From Desulfobacula sp. (GTDB lineage Bacteria > Desulfobacterota > Desulfobacteria > Desulfobacterales > Desulfobacteraceae): a stretch of 38,781 bases of DNA. Positions 8,095 through 16,244 of this stretch are shown here, in pieces. The position numbers and the translations under genes are program-made. The notes beneath the pieces were generated by a model. The model ran no database searches. It was given only the letters and a program-made list of their open reading frames with translations, and was not told where the DNA came from. Numbering within the stretch: position 1 is the stretch's first letter; every line of letters starts with the position of its first letter. The stretch lies in contig JANQML010000001.1 in NCBI GenBank assembly GCA_028280105.1, positions 1-38,781 on the forward strand, read 5' to 3'.

Positions 8095-9261
8095 ATGGTA
8101 GAAAACATGACTCTAAGAAGATGTATATACTGTTATAAACTCAAAGATGAATCTGAATTCTCTTTGGAACATGCCATTCCACGCTTTTTAGGAGGAGCAT
8201 TTTCGCCGGATTATTTCAAAACAAATGACGTATGTAAAACCTGCAATCGAAATTTAGGGCTATTTGTTGATGCCGCTTTTGCAAAAGATTATTTAGTTAA
8301 TCATGCATTGGCTGATAATTCATATACGTTTTTTAATCCCCAAACCACTAAAACGTTACCCCTAAAGTGTATGGGGAAGTTAGATATTGAAGTTCCCCAT
8401 TTGGAAATTGATGAAATTTGTGAATGGTGGCTTGGACCATTAGGAGAGCAAGTCTTTTGGGTTCGACCCAATGATAAAAGATTATACTGGTATGCTGGGG
8501 GAAATCCAACAAGCGCCAAACAATTTCAGACAAAAGCATATTATATTTTTTCTGAACGCTCTAAAAAGAATATCGCTTTGAGCGTCAATACTTTTAGACA
8601 ATCGTTTAAAAAACAAAAGGTTAAAAAGTTTTTATGCACAAAAACGGATATACACGATCTATCAAAGATTGGATTCTCTGAGCCAGATACAACAGATTCT
8701 GATCGAATAGATTTTTTGAATTCCATTGGAAGCACGAAAAAGAAAGCATCTGTTTCGATGAATATTAAGTTTGATCATAGATTTCTTGCTAAACTTTCTC
8801 TTAGCATTTCCTATTGTCTTTTTGGGAAAAAAGTTTTGGAGCACGAATACGCTCACGAGCTTAGAAAGGGGCTTTGGTATAAAAAAACCGATCCTGTTCC
8901 AAACCTATTCGGAACCACAAATTTAAATACAAATGATAAATTTCTCAAAGAAGTGCTGGGGATAAAAGGTGGCGTCACCATTTGTTTAATGATTCATAAA
9001 GAAGGTTTATCAATGAATCTGAATATAAGCGAAAAAATGCATTGGACTGCTTTAATCACCCCATCAGAAATTTTATCTTCCGAAGACATCCAAAAAATTG
9101 GGGATGGAAAAACTTATCTGTTATTTCGAGATATTCAACAATGCATATCGACGAAGCTTCCGACATTTATTGCACATAAAACAAGTCCAATGAAAATACG
9201 AGAATTATCAAAGGTTGAACAAATTATGGATAAAAATAAAAACTATTTTAAGGACTTATAA
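8095..9261 (+). CDS. HNH-motif protein of unknown function (cassette gene)
   Basis: This protein of 388 residues begins with a zinc-type HNH arrangement: CIYC (C10, C13), EH (E25, H26) followed by AIPRFLGG, then CKTCN (C47, C50, N51). This is the pattern of HNH nuclease domains, so DNA cleavage or binding is plausible. The remaining 330 residues, with WWLGPLGEQVFWVRP, KHFDHRF-like and GGVTICLMI stretches, match nothing I recognise. Start ATG 8095 has a poor ribosome site; ATG 8107 is an alternative that leaves the HNH motif intact. Codon use is far more AT-rich than in the flanking pxp and nadE genes. The gene ends two bases before an attC-like hairpin, so it is probably a horizontally acquired integron cassette, possibly a defence or effector gene. 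Confidence 0.75.
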   Translation: MVENMTLRRCIYCYKLKDESEFSLEHAIPRFLGGAFSPDYFKTNDVCKTCNRNLGLFVDAAFAKDYLVNHALADNSYTFFNPQTTKTLPLKCMGKLDIEVPHLEIDEICEWWLGPLGEQVFWVRPNDKRLYWYAGGNPTSAKQFQTKAYYIFSERSKKNIALSVNTFRQSFKKQKVKKFLCTKTDIHDLSKIGFSEPDTTDSDRIDFLNSIGSTKKKASVSMNIKFDHRFLAKLSLSISYCLFGKKVLEHEYAHELRKGLWYKKTDPVPNLFGTTNLNTNDKFLKEVLGIKGGVTICLMIHKEGLSMNLNISEKMHWTALITPSEILSSEDIQKIGDGKTYLLFRDIQQCISTKLPTFIAHKTSPMKIRELSKVEQIMDKNKNYFKDL

Positions 9262-9263
9262 AA

Positions 9264-9345
9264 CCATAACAAGTCGCTCAACAACGCTCCGTTGCACTCC
9301 GCTCGGACCCGCAAAAAACGCGGGCCGGTTAGCTCAACGTTATTT
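9264..9345 (+). repeat. attC-like recombination site 1
   Basis: The outer boxes are CCATAAC (9264-9270) and GTTATTT (9339-9345). Each is separated by exactly five bases from inner boxes GCTCAAC (9276-9282) and GTTAGC (9328-9333). The inner boxes pair except for one extra base in the left copy, which is the extrahelical base that gives attC sites their polarity. The centre folds into a GGACCCGC/GCGGGCC hairpin. The layout is diagnostic of integron attC; only the last bases of the right core (TTT rather than RRY) depart from consensus. Confidence 0.8.
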
Positions 9346-9372
9346 GCAGTGCAATTAGGAAGGAAAGTCATC

Positions 9373-9762
9373 ATGGAGCAGATAGAATTTTACAAAGCAA
9401 AACTCTCGTATGAAACGGATTCGTGGGATTTAAGTGAATCTCTTAAAAGTGCTGAAAATATTGTTGTTATTGATACTCGCTCAAAAGAAGCTTATGAAAT
9501 CGAGCACATTCCTTCAGCAATTAATATTCCTCACCGAACAATGAAAATTGATACCACTTCGCATCTGGATAAAGGTAAAACCTATGTGACTTACTGCGAT
9601 GGCATTGGTTGTAATGCATCTACAAAGGGCGCACTGAAACTTGCAGAGCTTGGCTTTCAAGTTAAAGAACTACTTGGCGGAATAGATTGGTGGCGCCGAG
9701 ATGGCTATGAAACACATGGCGCCAATGCTACAGTTGGCAAAGAAGTCGTATGTGGTTGTTAG
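9373..9762 (+). CDS. Rhodanese-domain protein (cassette gene)
   Basis: This is a 129-residue single-domain rhodanese. The first motif VVIDTRSKEAYEIEHIPSAI (31-50) and the active-site loop YCDGIGCNAS (C75, second Cys C80) are present, followed by LGGIDWW. C75 is the expected persulfide cysteine; the loop differs from the common CRSG-type loops. The C terminus ends CGC, which could bind metal or form a disulfide. Start ATG 9373 follows GGAAGGAAAG; upstream in-frame codons lie inside the attC hairpin and are not used. The gene sits between two attC-like sites, so it is a cassette. Likely role is sulfur transfer or detoxification; the partner is unknown. Confidence 0.82.
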   Translation: MEQIEFYKAKLSYETDSWDLSESLKSAENIVVIDTRSKEAYEIEHIPSAINIPHRTMKIDTTSHLDKGKTYVTYCDGIGCNASTKGALKLAELGFQVKELLGGIDWWRRDGYETHGANATVGKEVVCGC

Positions 9763-9766
9763 ACAC

Positions 9767-9853
9767 ACATAACAAGGTGCAGCAGCATCGGCCAGCAGGC
9801 TGGCCTGGACGCCCAAACCTTTGGTTTGGCCGCCGCTGTGCTCGGCGTTGAAT
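9767..9853 (+). repeat. attC-like recombination site 2
   Basis: The outer boxes are ACATAAC (9767-9773) and GTTGAAT (9847-9853, an exact GTTRRRY core). Five-base spacers lead to GCAGCAGC (9779-9786) and GCTGTGC (9835-9841), which pair with one unpaired extra base on the left. Two nested central hairpins (GGCCAGC/GCTGGCC and CCAAACC/GGTTTGG) fill the middle. This is the same architecture as the site after the HNH gene but with unrelated inner sequence, as is normal for attC sites. Confidence 0.82.
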
Positions 9854-10285
9854 ATGTCTATAATCGAACTATCAGAGCCTTTGCAGAAAAGGCGTTTGAT
9901 ACTTCTGCCTGTCACCTCTGCTGGCAAGGTGGGGACTTGATTTTGTAATAACGATTAAACCTGGCCCCGTATCAAATAATTCTGGCCAGTACCATTTAAA
10001 TCCGGTCCAGTAACGAATAAACCTGGCTATAATTGAACCTTAAAAACGCTTAACTCCGGCCGAGATTTTCCAATAAATCAGGTCAGGGCGATTATGAAGT
10101 CAGGCCGCGACACCTAACCATTGGCCTGCCGGTATCGACGCCCAAATCCACCTTCAAATTTGTTGTTTATCATATGGGCCATGGGTTGCCCCCCTCCCTG
10201 GCCTGGATCAGGGGGAAGCGCCATTGCAATTTGCCGATGCCCGGTGTAATATCAGACCCGTAAAATCAATTGCAGACAGGTGAAT
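9854..10285. repeat. Gene-free stretch with ~21-bp-spaced degenerate repeats
   Basis: No coding sequence is supported here. Between about 9958 and 10035 a motif like CTGGCCAGTA recurs: GGCC at 9963, GGCC at 9984, GTCC at 10005 and GGCT at 10025, i.e. steps of 21, 21 and 20 bases. Looser copies occur at 10058 and 10081. Repeats at this spacing resemble the multiple transposase-binding sites at the ends of IS21- or Tn7-like elements. No transposase gene is present, so this may be a solitary remnant end. Confidence 0.4.
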
Positions 10286-10894
10286 ATGGGCCCCCACAGA
10301 ATCAGACAGATGATGAAGGCGGAACGGGATCTGGCCAGGCGGCGGTTCCGGCGGCAGCGCAATAAAAACAAGCTGGCAAAACCCGGTGTTCACGACTGCA
10401 TCATTGTGCTGGATCATCTCAAGCCCTCCTATAATATCGGTAAAATTTTCAGAAGCGCGGAAGCCTTTGGTGCAAAGGCGGTCCATCTTATCGGTATCGA
10501 TTATTTTGACCCGGCACCGGGCATGGGCGCATTCAAATGGGTACCGGCCGTCTTTCACAGGGATTTTTTCTCCTGCTACACTCAATTGGTTACCGCGGGC
10601 TATACCCTGTTTATCCTTGAACCGGGCAAGGGCAACCCCATTATGGCGGATCAACTGCCCCGGAAAAGTGCCTTTATTTTCGGGCATGAGGAATTCGGCA
10701 TCAGCTTTGAACCAGGCCTCTTTCCGGAGATCCGGCCGTTGACCATTCCCCAGTTCGGCAAATCCCAGAGCCTGAATGTCAGTGTGGCCGCATCCATTAT
10801 CCTGTACGAATATATCCGCCAGAACGGAAGCTTTGGCAAAGGCAGCCCGGATCTTCAAGCAGCCGGGCAGACAAACAACCCCATTTATGAATAA
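10286..10894 (+). CDS. TrmH/SpoU-family RNA 2'-O-methyltransferase
   Basis: About 202 residues with the three SPOUT motifs in order: NIGKIFRSAEAFGA (50-63), FIFGHEEFGIS (131-141 region) and IPQFGKSQSLNVSVAASI (154-171). These form the trefoil knot that binds S-adenosylmethionine, and N50 and R56 are the usual catalytic residues. A basic N terminus (RDLARRRFRRQRNK) probably contacts RNA. The specific tRNA or rRNA target cannot be read from sequence. ATG 10286, five bases after GACAGG, is preferred over GTG 10280. The gene runs into nadE with an 11-base gap and likely shares its transcript. Confidence 0.88.
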   Translation: MGPHRIRQMMKAERDLARRRFRRQRNKNKLAKPGVHDCIIVLDHLKPSYNIGKIFRSAEAFGAKAVHLIGIDYFDPAPGMGAFKWVPAVFHRDFFSCYTQLVTAGYTLFILEPGKGNPIMADQLPRKSAFIFGHEEFGISFEPGLFPEIRPLTIPQFGKSQSLNVSVAASIILYEYIRQNGSFGKGSPDLQAAGQTNNPIYE

Positions 10895-10905
10895 AAGTGA
10901 GTCTT

Positions 10906-11685
10906 ATGAAAACCGAACAAGTCATTGATCACATTGTCCGCTGGTTGTCCGATTATCTTAACACCTCCGGTTTAAACGGATTTGTCGTCGGTGTGTCCGG
11001 CGGGATTGATTCTGCGGTTACCTCCGCGCTGTGCGCCAAAACAGGCAGCCCGGTGATCGCACTGAACATGCCCATCTGCCAGGCGGCCGATCAGATCTCC
11101 AGATCGTCGGAACACATCAAATGGCTGGAGAACCGGTTTGATACCGTCAAAGGCGAACATGTGGACCTGACCCCTGCCTTTGAAGAGATAAAGTCCACCC
11201 TGCCGGACCGGATTCAGGACGGTCTGACAATGGCCAATACCCGGTCACGCCTGCGCATGCTCACCCTTTACGGATTCTCCACCCATCACCGGATGCTGGT
11301 GGCCGGCACCGGCAATAAAGTAGAGGATTTCGGTGTTGGATTTTATACCAAATACGGGGACGGCGGCGTGGACCTGTCTCCCATTGCAGATTTAATGAAA
11401 TCCCAGGTTTATAAGGTTGCAGAGACCCTGGATATTCTTCCCGATATCCGGCAGGCCGCTCCCACTGACGGACTGTGGGAAGACGGACGGACGGACGAGG
11501 GACAGATCGGGGCGTCCTATGACGAACTGGAATGGGCCATGACCTATCCGGGAACCGGTTCCGGCACACCGCTGAGTGACCGGCAGCGGGAAGTCCTGGA
11601 CATCTACAGACGGTTTAATACCGGCAACCGCCACAAGATGGATCCGATCCCGGTCTGCAGGATTCCCAAAGAGTTATTGGTTTAA
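10906..11685 (+). CDS. nadE: NAD synthetase
   Basis: This cytosolic enzyme of about 259 residues amidates deamido-NAD to NAD in the last step of NAD synthesis. The PP-loop SGGIDS is at residues 31-36, and the adenylation/loop signature PTDGLWEDGRTDEGQIGASY is present. It lacks the glutaminase domain, so it is the short, ammonia-using form. ATG 10906 is preferred over GTG 10897 because GTGAG sits about five bases before it. It follows the trmH-like gene closely. The next gene converges after a 73-base gap with no clear terminator. Confidence 0.93.
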   Translation: MKTEQVIDHIVRWLSDYLNTSGLNGFVVGVSGGIDSAVTSALCAKTGSPVIALNMPICQAADQISRSSEHIKWLENRFDTVKGEHVDLTPAFEEIKSTLPDRIQDGLTMANTRSRLRMLTLYGFSTHHRMLVAGTGNKVEDFGVGFYTKYGDGGVDLSPIADLMKSQVYKVAETLDILPDIRQAAPTDGLWEDGRTDEGQIGASYDELEWAMTYPGTGSGTPLSDRQREVLDIYRRFNTGNRHKMDPIPVCRIPKELLV

Positions 11686-11758
11686 TTTCAAATTGGCTTG
11701 ATCCTGACGGATAAAAAAATAGATCCAGCACGGCAGAGGTAACCATGAGACAAGGATA

Positions 11759-13093
11759 TCAAAAGTACCAGGTCACCCATGCGGAAAGAGAGTCTGAAGG
11801 TTTTTGGGAAAAAGAACGGTTTGGAATCTCATATCCCCCGTACTCTGTACCGTCTCCGCCCCAGTGAAAGGCGCCTGTGACAGAGAGCCTCAGATTGTCG
11901 GACATATCATAAACCAGTCTGGGCAGCAGGATTCCCGATCCGTCGTTCAGATTGACAATGGGGGTGAGGTAGAGGTTCAAAAGAGGATGAAGCTCCAGGT
12001 TGACACTGCCGCTCGCATAAAACCGGCCAAGGGCATAAAGCTCTCCCCGGGCAAGACGTTCGGAGAGCGCCGGGTCTGAAAAATGGTCTGAATAGTCGGC
12101 ATCGGAAAGACCGTTATAGTAAAGTTCGAGAAACCCGTACCAGTTTCTGTCCAGCCAGACCCAGGAGTAGTCGATGTTGGCCACGGCCGACGCATAGGCG
12201 GAACGCCCTCGGCTCTCATCGTTGAGAAAGGTGCCGGTCAGGTTAAACCGCCAGGCTGCGCCACCGGCATAGCCCACCATTCCAATGCCCGCAACCCCGT
12301 CTTCATAGTGCCGGAGCACCATCAGGTCCACCTCTATATCCCCCGCAAAAAAATGGATCTTTGCCCCCAATGAATTCTCATCCAAACCGGTCTGCCCGGT
12401 GACCGGGTCCCGGCGGGCCACATAGACCAGTTCCACATCTGTGTTTTGGATCGCAAACCGGGCAAGGGCCAGATCGTCCCCTGTCTTATAATCCCGTTCC
12501 AGGTCCGTGGGTGCAAAGGGGTTGAAAAGATCCATGGGATTAAAGGTGAATCCATGCCCCCATGTCACGGCCTGGCGCCCGATACGGATCTCACCCCAGG
12601 CCGGGGAGAATGAGACCATAGCCCTGTCCAGACGGTGATAGGAAAATGTTTCTTCGTCTTCATGGACAACTGCGGTCAGATCAAAAAAACGGCGGTCATC
12701 ATTGGGCGGTGCAAACAGCCCGTTGGGAAACAACTCCGGATACCGGTCTTTTAAGGCATTGCCGTCTTTCCGGGTATTGCCGCCACCTGCAAGGGCCTCC
12801 CAGTGGACTTCCGTATAGATCGACGAATTAAAAAAAACCCGATTGTTCAGGCGGTATTCGATAAACCCGTCATAATTCGGATCCAGCCCCACCGCATCTT
12901 GAGCCGTTCCGGACCGGGGGAAAACCGCCCGGTTATAAAGCCTTAAGTGACCGTCCCATTCCGTTTCCACGGCGGTGTTTTCCGTTTCTCCGGCCCAAAG
13001 GGAAGCCACCGGTATCATAATAACCGGCATCCAGACAGATAAAAACAGGCAGGCAAAAAATTTGACGGCTGCCTTGCTAATGAAACGAATCAT
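11759..13093 (-). CDS. Outer-membrane beta-barrel protein (porin-like)
   Basis: This 444-residue protein has a signal peptide (hydrophobic to about residue 34, cleaved near SLWA|GET) and alternating aromatic beta-strand sequence throughout. It ends WVTWYF, the C-terminal phenylalanine signature that directs barrels to the BAM complex. The family resembles large barrel proteins found with exporters, but I do not recognise a named member. Its ATG overlaps the ABC ATPase stop (ATGA), so it is the last gene of the tetR-lolA-like-ftsX-ftsX-ABC operon. It is probably the outer-membrane partner of that inner-membrane machinery. Confidence 0.78.
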   Translation of the reverse strand: MIRFISKAAVKFFACLFLSVWMPVIMIPVASLWAGETENTAVETEWDGHLRLYNRAVFPRSGTAQDAVGLDPNYDGFIEYRLNNRVFFNSSIYTEVHWEALAGGGNTRKDGNALKDRYPELFPNGLFAPPNDDRRFFDLTAVVHEDEETFSYHRLDRAMVSFSPAWGEIRIGRQAVTWGHGFTFNPMDLFNPFAPTDLERDYKTGDDLALARFAIQNTDVELVYVARRDPVTGQTGLDENSLGAKIHFFAGDIEVDLMVLRHYEDGVAGIGMVGYAGGAAWRFNLTGTFLNDESRGRSAYASAVANIDYSWVWLDRNWYGFLELYYNGLSDADYSDHFSDPALSERLARGELYALGRFYASGSVNLELHPLLNLYLTPIVNLNDGSGILLPRLVYDMSDNLRLSVTGAFHWGGDGTEYGGYEIPNRSFSQKPSDSLSAWVTWYF

Positions 13094-13773
13094 TTTGTTC
13101 GGTCATCAAACACAAGGCCGTCTTTGAGACGGATGATCCGTCCGGCATAGTCCATGACCATCCGGTCGTGAGTGGAAAAAATAAAGGTCACCCCTTTTTT
13201 CTGATTCATTTCAGCCATCATCTTAAGCAGGCCCTGACCGGTTTTGGAATCCAGGTTGGCCGTGGGTTCATCCGCCAGAACAATGGAGGGGTGAGAGACA
13301 ATGGCCCGGGCCACGGCCACCCGCTGCTGCTGGCCGCCGGACAGCTCTGCCGGGCGCCGGTCATGCATATTGACCAGCCCCACGTCATCCAGAATGGTCT
13401 GGGCCCGCTCTGCCCGCTCCTTTGCCGGAACACCCTGCATCAGCATGACATACTCGACATTTTCCCGGGCCGACAGTACGGGAATGATGTTATAGGCCTG
13501 GAACACAAAGCCGATCTTGTTCAAACGGAGGGTGGCCAGCTTTGACTGGGATAGATCCGTAATGGTTTCTCCGTCCAGAACAATGGTGCCGGAGCTTGGT
13601 TTATCCAGTCCCCCCATCAGGTTCAGCAGGGTTGTCTTACCGGACCCGGACGGACCTGCCAGTGCGGCAAATTCTCCTTTGGCAATGGAGACGGACACGC
13701 CGGCCAGGGCATGAACATCCAGGCGGCCCTGTTTATAGGTTTTGGTTACATTAACGGTTTCAATACGATTCAT
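13090..13773 (-). CDS. ABC transporter ATPase, LolD/MacB type
   Basis: A 227-residue ATP-binding subunit with Walker A GPSGSGKT (40-47), Q-loop region FVFQAYNIIPVLSARENVE, ABC signature ELSGGQQQRVAVARAI and Walker B IVLADEPTANLD. It belongs to the LolCDE/MacB/FtsE class, which powers extraction or push-out of lipoproteins, peptides or drugs from the inner-membrane outer face rather than classical uptake. It follows two FtsX-type permease genes on the same strand with a 9-base gap and pairs with them. AGGAT lies six bases before the ATG. Confidence 0.93.
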   Translation of the reverse strand: MNRIETVNVTKTYKQGRLDVHALAGVSVSIAKGEFAALAGPSGSGKTTLLNLMGGLDKPSSGTIVLDGETITDLSQSKLATLRLNKIGFVFQAYNIIPVLSARENVEYVMLMQGVPAKERAERAQTILDDVGLVNMHDRRPAELSGGQQQRVAVARAIVSHPSIVLADEPTANLDSKTGQGLLKMMAEMNQKKGVTFIFSTHDRMVMDYAGRIIRLKDGLVFDDRTK

Positions 13774-13782
13774 ATGTTTATC

Positions 13783-15000
13783 CTAATTTTGGGTCATTGC
13801 CTCAACAGGGGTGATCCGCCCGGCCTTGATCGCCGGATAGAGACAGACCAGAAGACCGAACACGAGTATGACGGCATTGGCGGAAAAAAGATCTTCCAAA
13901 AAGAGTAACGGAACCACAATATTTCCCATGCCGACAAACTCTGACCCCCTTGCCAGAAACGAGAGATCAATGCCGCCGGACAAGGCATGGACCGTTGCAA
14001 ACCCCAGAAGATTTCCAACGATTATCCCGACGGTCAAAAGGATGAAGGATTCTGTCAGGACATTGCGGACAATCCAGACCGGTTTCATGCCCAGCGCCTT
14101 GAGCAGACCGAATTCCCGGGTTCGTTCCAGCACTGCCATGAGCATGGTGTTTACCAGTCCAAAGGCCATGGCCGTGAAGACAACCAGGTACCAGAGGAGC
14201 ATAAACGAATCAAACATCTCCAGATATCCTTTGAGCAGGGGGAGCAATTCGGTCCACGGCAGGACCGAAAGCTCCGGCGGCAGATCCTGGGAAAGGGCAC
14301 GTGTGACCCGGTCCAGGGATTCCGGCTCCGGCAGTTTGATACAGATGTTGGTCACGGCGGAATCAACCCGGAGCAGTTCCCGGGCTGCGGCCAGGGTGAT
14401 GAACACATACTGCTTTTCCGTGGCTTCCATTTCCGCCCGGAAAATTCCCCGGATTCGAAAGGCCCTGGAGGCGGTTTCCCGATCCGATCCCTGGGTCATG
14501 AGCACCAGTTTCCGGCCCGGTTTTGTCTCAAAGGTATCTGCCAATGCCTTGCCGATCACAATACCGATATCATCTCCGGATTTGAGAAATTGCCCCTCGG
14601 ACAGCGTGTCTCCGTAAAATGAAATATCAGGTTCCCTGTCCGGTTCAATGCCGACAATGCCGACGCCTTTCGAGTGCCGGGCATTGGAGGCGACCCCGGG
14701 GACCTGGATCCGTGAACTCCACAGGGAGCCGGGAGGCAGGTGCCGCTCCAATACCGCCTTTACAGGAGCGATATCCGGGATACGGTTTTCCACCACCGGG
14801 TCTTCCCTGTACAGTGGTGCCTGGATCTGGATATGACCGGTGAGTGTATCCAACGAATTGGACAGGGTGGAGTCTATCATGCCCCTGGAAAACGCGCTTA
14901 ATATCAGCATGGTCCAGGCACTGATCACCACGGCTGAGAGAATGATCAGGGTCCGTTTCGGATTTCGCCACAGGTTTCTCCATGAAAGTGTTAAAAGCAT
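13783..15000 (-). CDS. FtsX/MacB-type ABC permease (second copy)
   Basis: This 405-residue permease has an N-terminal membrane helix after WRNLWRNPKRTLIILSAV, a large periplasmic MacB_PCD-type domain (about 45-260), then three C-terminal helices with the FtsX signature ERTREFGLLKALGMKP. AAGGAGATCTC precedes the ATG. It is the partner of the paralogous permease encoded just upstream in the operon, a LolC/LolE-like heterodimer arrangement. Together with the ATPase it probably moves lipids or lipoproteins toward the outer membrane; the LolA-like gene in the operon supports that idea. Confidence 0.9.
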   Translation of the reverse strand: MLLTLSWRNLWRNPKRTLIILSAVVISAWTMLILSAFSRGMIDSTLSNSLDTLTGHIQIQAPLYREDPVVENRIPDIAPVKAVLERHLPPGSLWSSRIQVPGVASNARHSKGVGIVGIEPDREPDISFYGDTLSEGQFLKSGDDIGIVIGKALADTFETKPGRKLVLMTQGSDRETASRAFRIRGIFRAEMEATEKQYVFITLAAARELLRVDSAVTNICIKLPEPESLDRVTRALSQDLPPELSVLPWTELLPLLKGYLEMFDSFMLLWYLVVFTAMAFGLVNTMLMAVLERTREFGLLKALGMKPVWIVRNVLTESFILLTVGIIVGNLLGFATVHALSGGIDLSFLARGSEFVGMGNIVVPLLFLEDLFSANAVILVFGLLVCLYPAIKAGRITPVEAMTQN

Positions 15001-15009
15001 GAGATCTCC

Positions 15010-16242
15010 TTATACGGAACGCATGGCATCCACAGGCCTGAGGGTGTGTACCTTGATCGCCGGATAAAGCGCTGTGAGCATGGTGATGATAAAGACAACG
15101 GCCGGTCCGGCTGTGGCCGTGACCAGACTCAACTCCGGCCGCATGAGGCTGGGAATACCGTATTGGCGGAGCATTCCCTCGGCATCCCCCATGGGGATAC
15201 CCGCATGGTTAAAATAGAGGGTCAGACCGCACCCCAAAGCAATACCCAGAACCATACCGCAGGCCGTCAGAAACGCGGATTCATACAAGAGCATTTTGGT
15301 CAGCCGTCCGGGCCGGGCCCCCATAGCCATCAGGGTGCCGAATTCATGGGTCCGTTCAAATACCGTCATGAGAAAGGTATTCATGATACTGAACGACACC
15401 ACAGCCATAAGAATGATATAAAAGATGACACCGCCACCGATATCCATCTGAATGGATTGGACCAGTCCGGGAAGGAGTTCGTCCCAGGACCGGCAGACCA
15501 GGTTTTTTCCGGCCCGGATTCCGGATAATCCCGCGGATATGGCCGATTGTGCGGCCCCTACCGACCAGAGCGAATCACAGACGGCAATGGCCTGATGGAC
15601 ACCGCCGTCCATGACAAATATCTCCTGGAAATAGGCCAGGGGAATCTGTATGCCGGACCGGTCATATTCATCCATGCCAGAGGAAAATATGCCTGCAACC
15701 GATAAAACACTGGCTGCGATGGATCCGTCCCGGGCCGTACCCAGGACCACCAGTTCGTCCCCCACCCCGATTTTCAGATTTTTTGCCAGAAGCGTTCCCA
15801 CCACGGCTGCGCTGGTATCTTTTACCGTGAGATACCGGCCCTCCCGGATGGTGGCGGCCACTGAAGAGATCCGGGTTTCCCGCTCCGGATCAACCCCTGT
15901 GATCATCCCCCCGTAAGTCCGCTGTTCCGAAGAGAGCAGGGCAAAACCGTTGGCACGAAACGTATAGTCCGTCACATGGGACGTCTGTTTCAGAAGCCCG
16001 GCGACAGCCGCCGGGTCGGTAATCACTTTCCGTATCTTTTGATCGTCATTGTACCCGTCAACAATGACCTGCAGATGACCGGTCTGGGTCTTCACGGCCG
16101 AATTGATCATTACCTCGTAGGTTCCGGCCTGCAGAGACATCATAAATACCAGCAGCAGACAGGCAAATGCAATGGCCAGAATCGTCAGGATGGTCCGCCT
16201 GGGATTTCGCCAGACATTGCGCCATGCCATCAGGATCTCCAT
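15010..16242 (-). CDS. FtsX/MacB-type ABC permease (first copy)
   Basis: About 410 residues, with MAWRNVWRNPRRTILTILAIAF-type N-terminal helix, periplasmic domain, and C-terminal FtsX helices introduced by ERTHEFGTLMAMGARP. It is paralogous to the next permease. Three starts are possible: GTG 16248 (4-base GTGA overlap with the LolA-like gene), ATG 16242, and ATG 16230 with GGAG six bases upstream; I give the middle one. Two different permeases with one ATPase mirrors LolCDE, in which LolC and LolE differ. Confidence 0.88.
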   Translation of the reverse strand: MEILMAWRNVWRNPRRTILTILAIAFACLLLVFMMSLQAGTYEVMINSAVKTQTGHLQVIVDGYNDDQKIRKVITDPAAVAGLLKQTSHVTDYTFRANGFALLSSEQRTYGGMITGVDPERETRISSVAATIREGRYLTVKDTSAAVVGTLLAKNLKIGVGDELVVLGTARDGSIAASVLSVAGIFSSGMDEYDRSGIQIPLAYFQEIFVMDGGVHQAIAVCDSLWSVGAAQSAISAGLSGIRAGKNLVCRSWDELLPGLVQSIQMDIGGGVIFYIILMAVVSFSIMNTFLMTVFERTHEFGTLMAMGARPGRLTKMLLYESAFLTACGMVLGIALGCGLTLYFNHAGIPMGDAEGMLRQYGIPSLMRPELSLVTATAGPAVVFIITMLTALYPAIKVHTLRPVDAMRSV

Positions 16243-16244
16243 GG

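Larger units (their letters stand above)
8045..9853 (+). mobile_element. Pair of integron-type gene cassettes without an integrase
   Basis: Two AT-rich genes on the same strand, an HNH-motif protein and a rhodanese, are each followed within a few bases by an attC-like hairpin (9264-9345 and 9767-9853). One gene plus one attC is the unit of an integron cassette. The left boundary is uncertain (possible core GTTAGAT at 8045). No integrase gene is present in the window, so this looks like a cluster of attC sites lacking an integrase, or a piece left behind by one. Confidence 0.65.

Noticed and set aside
9958-10090. Periodic repeats as a CRISPR array
   Set aside because: The motifs are short and degenerate, the spacing is only 21 bases in total, and no cas gene is near.
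13868-14617. Long plus-strand open frame opposite the second FtsX permease
   Set aside because: It is the reverse-strand shadow of a well-supported permease gene with GC-rich third positions; no ribosome site or family.
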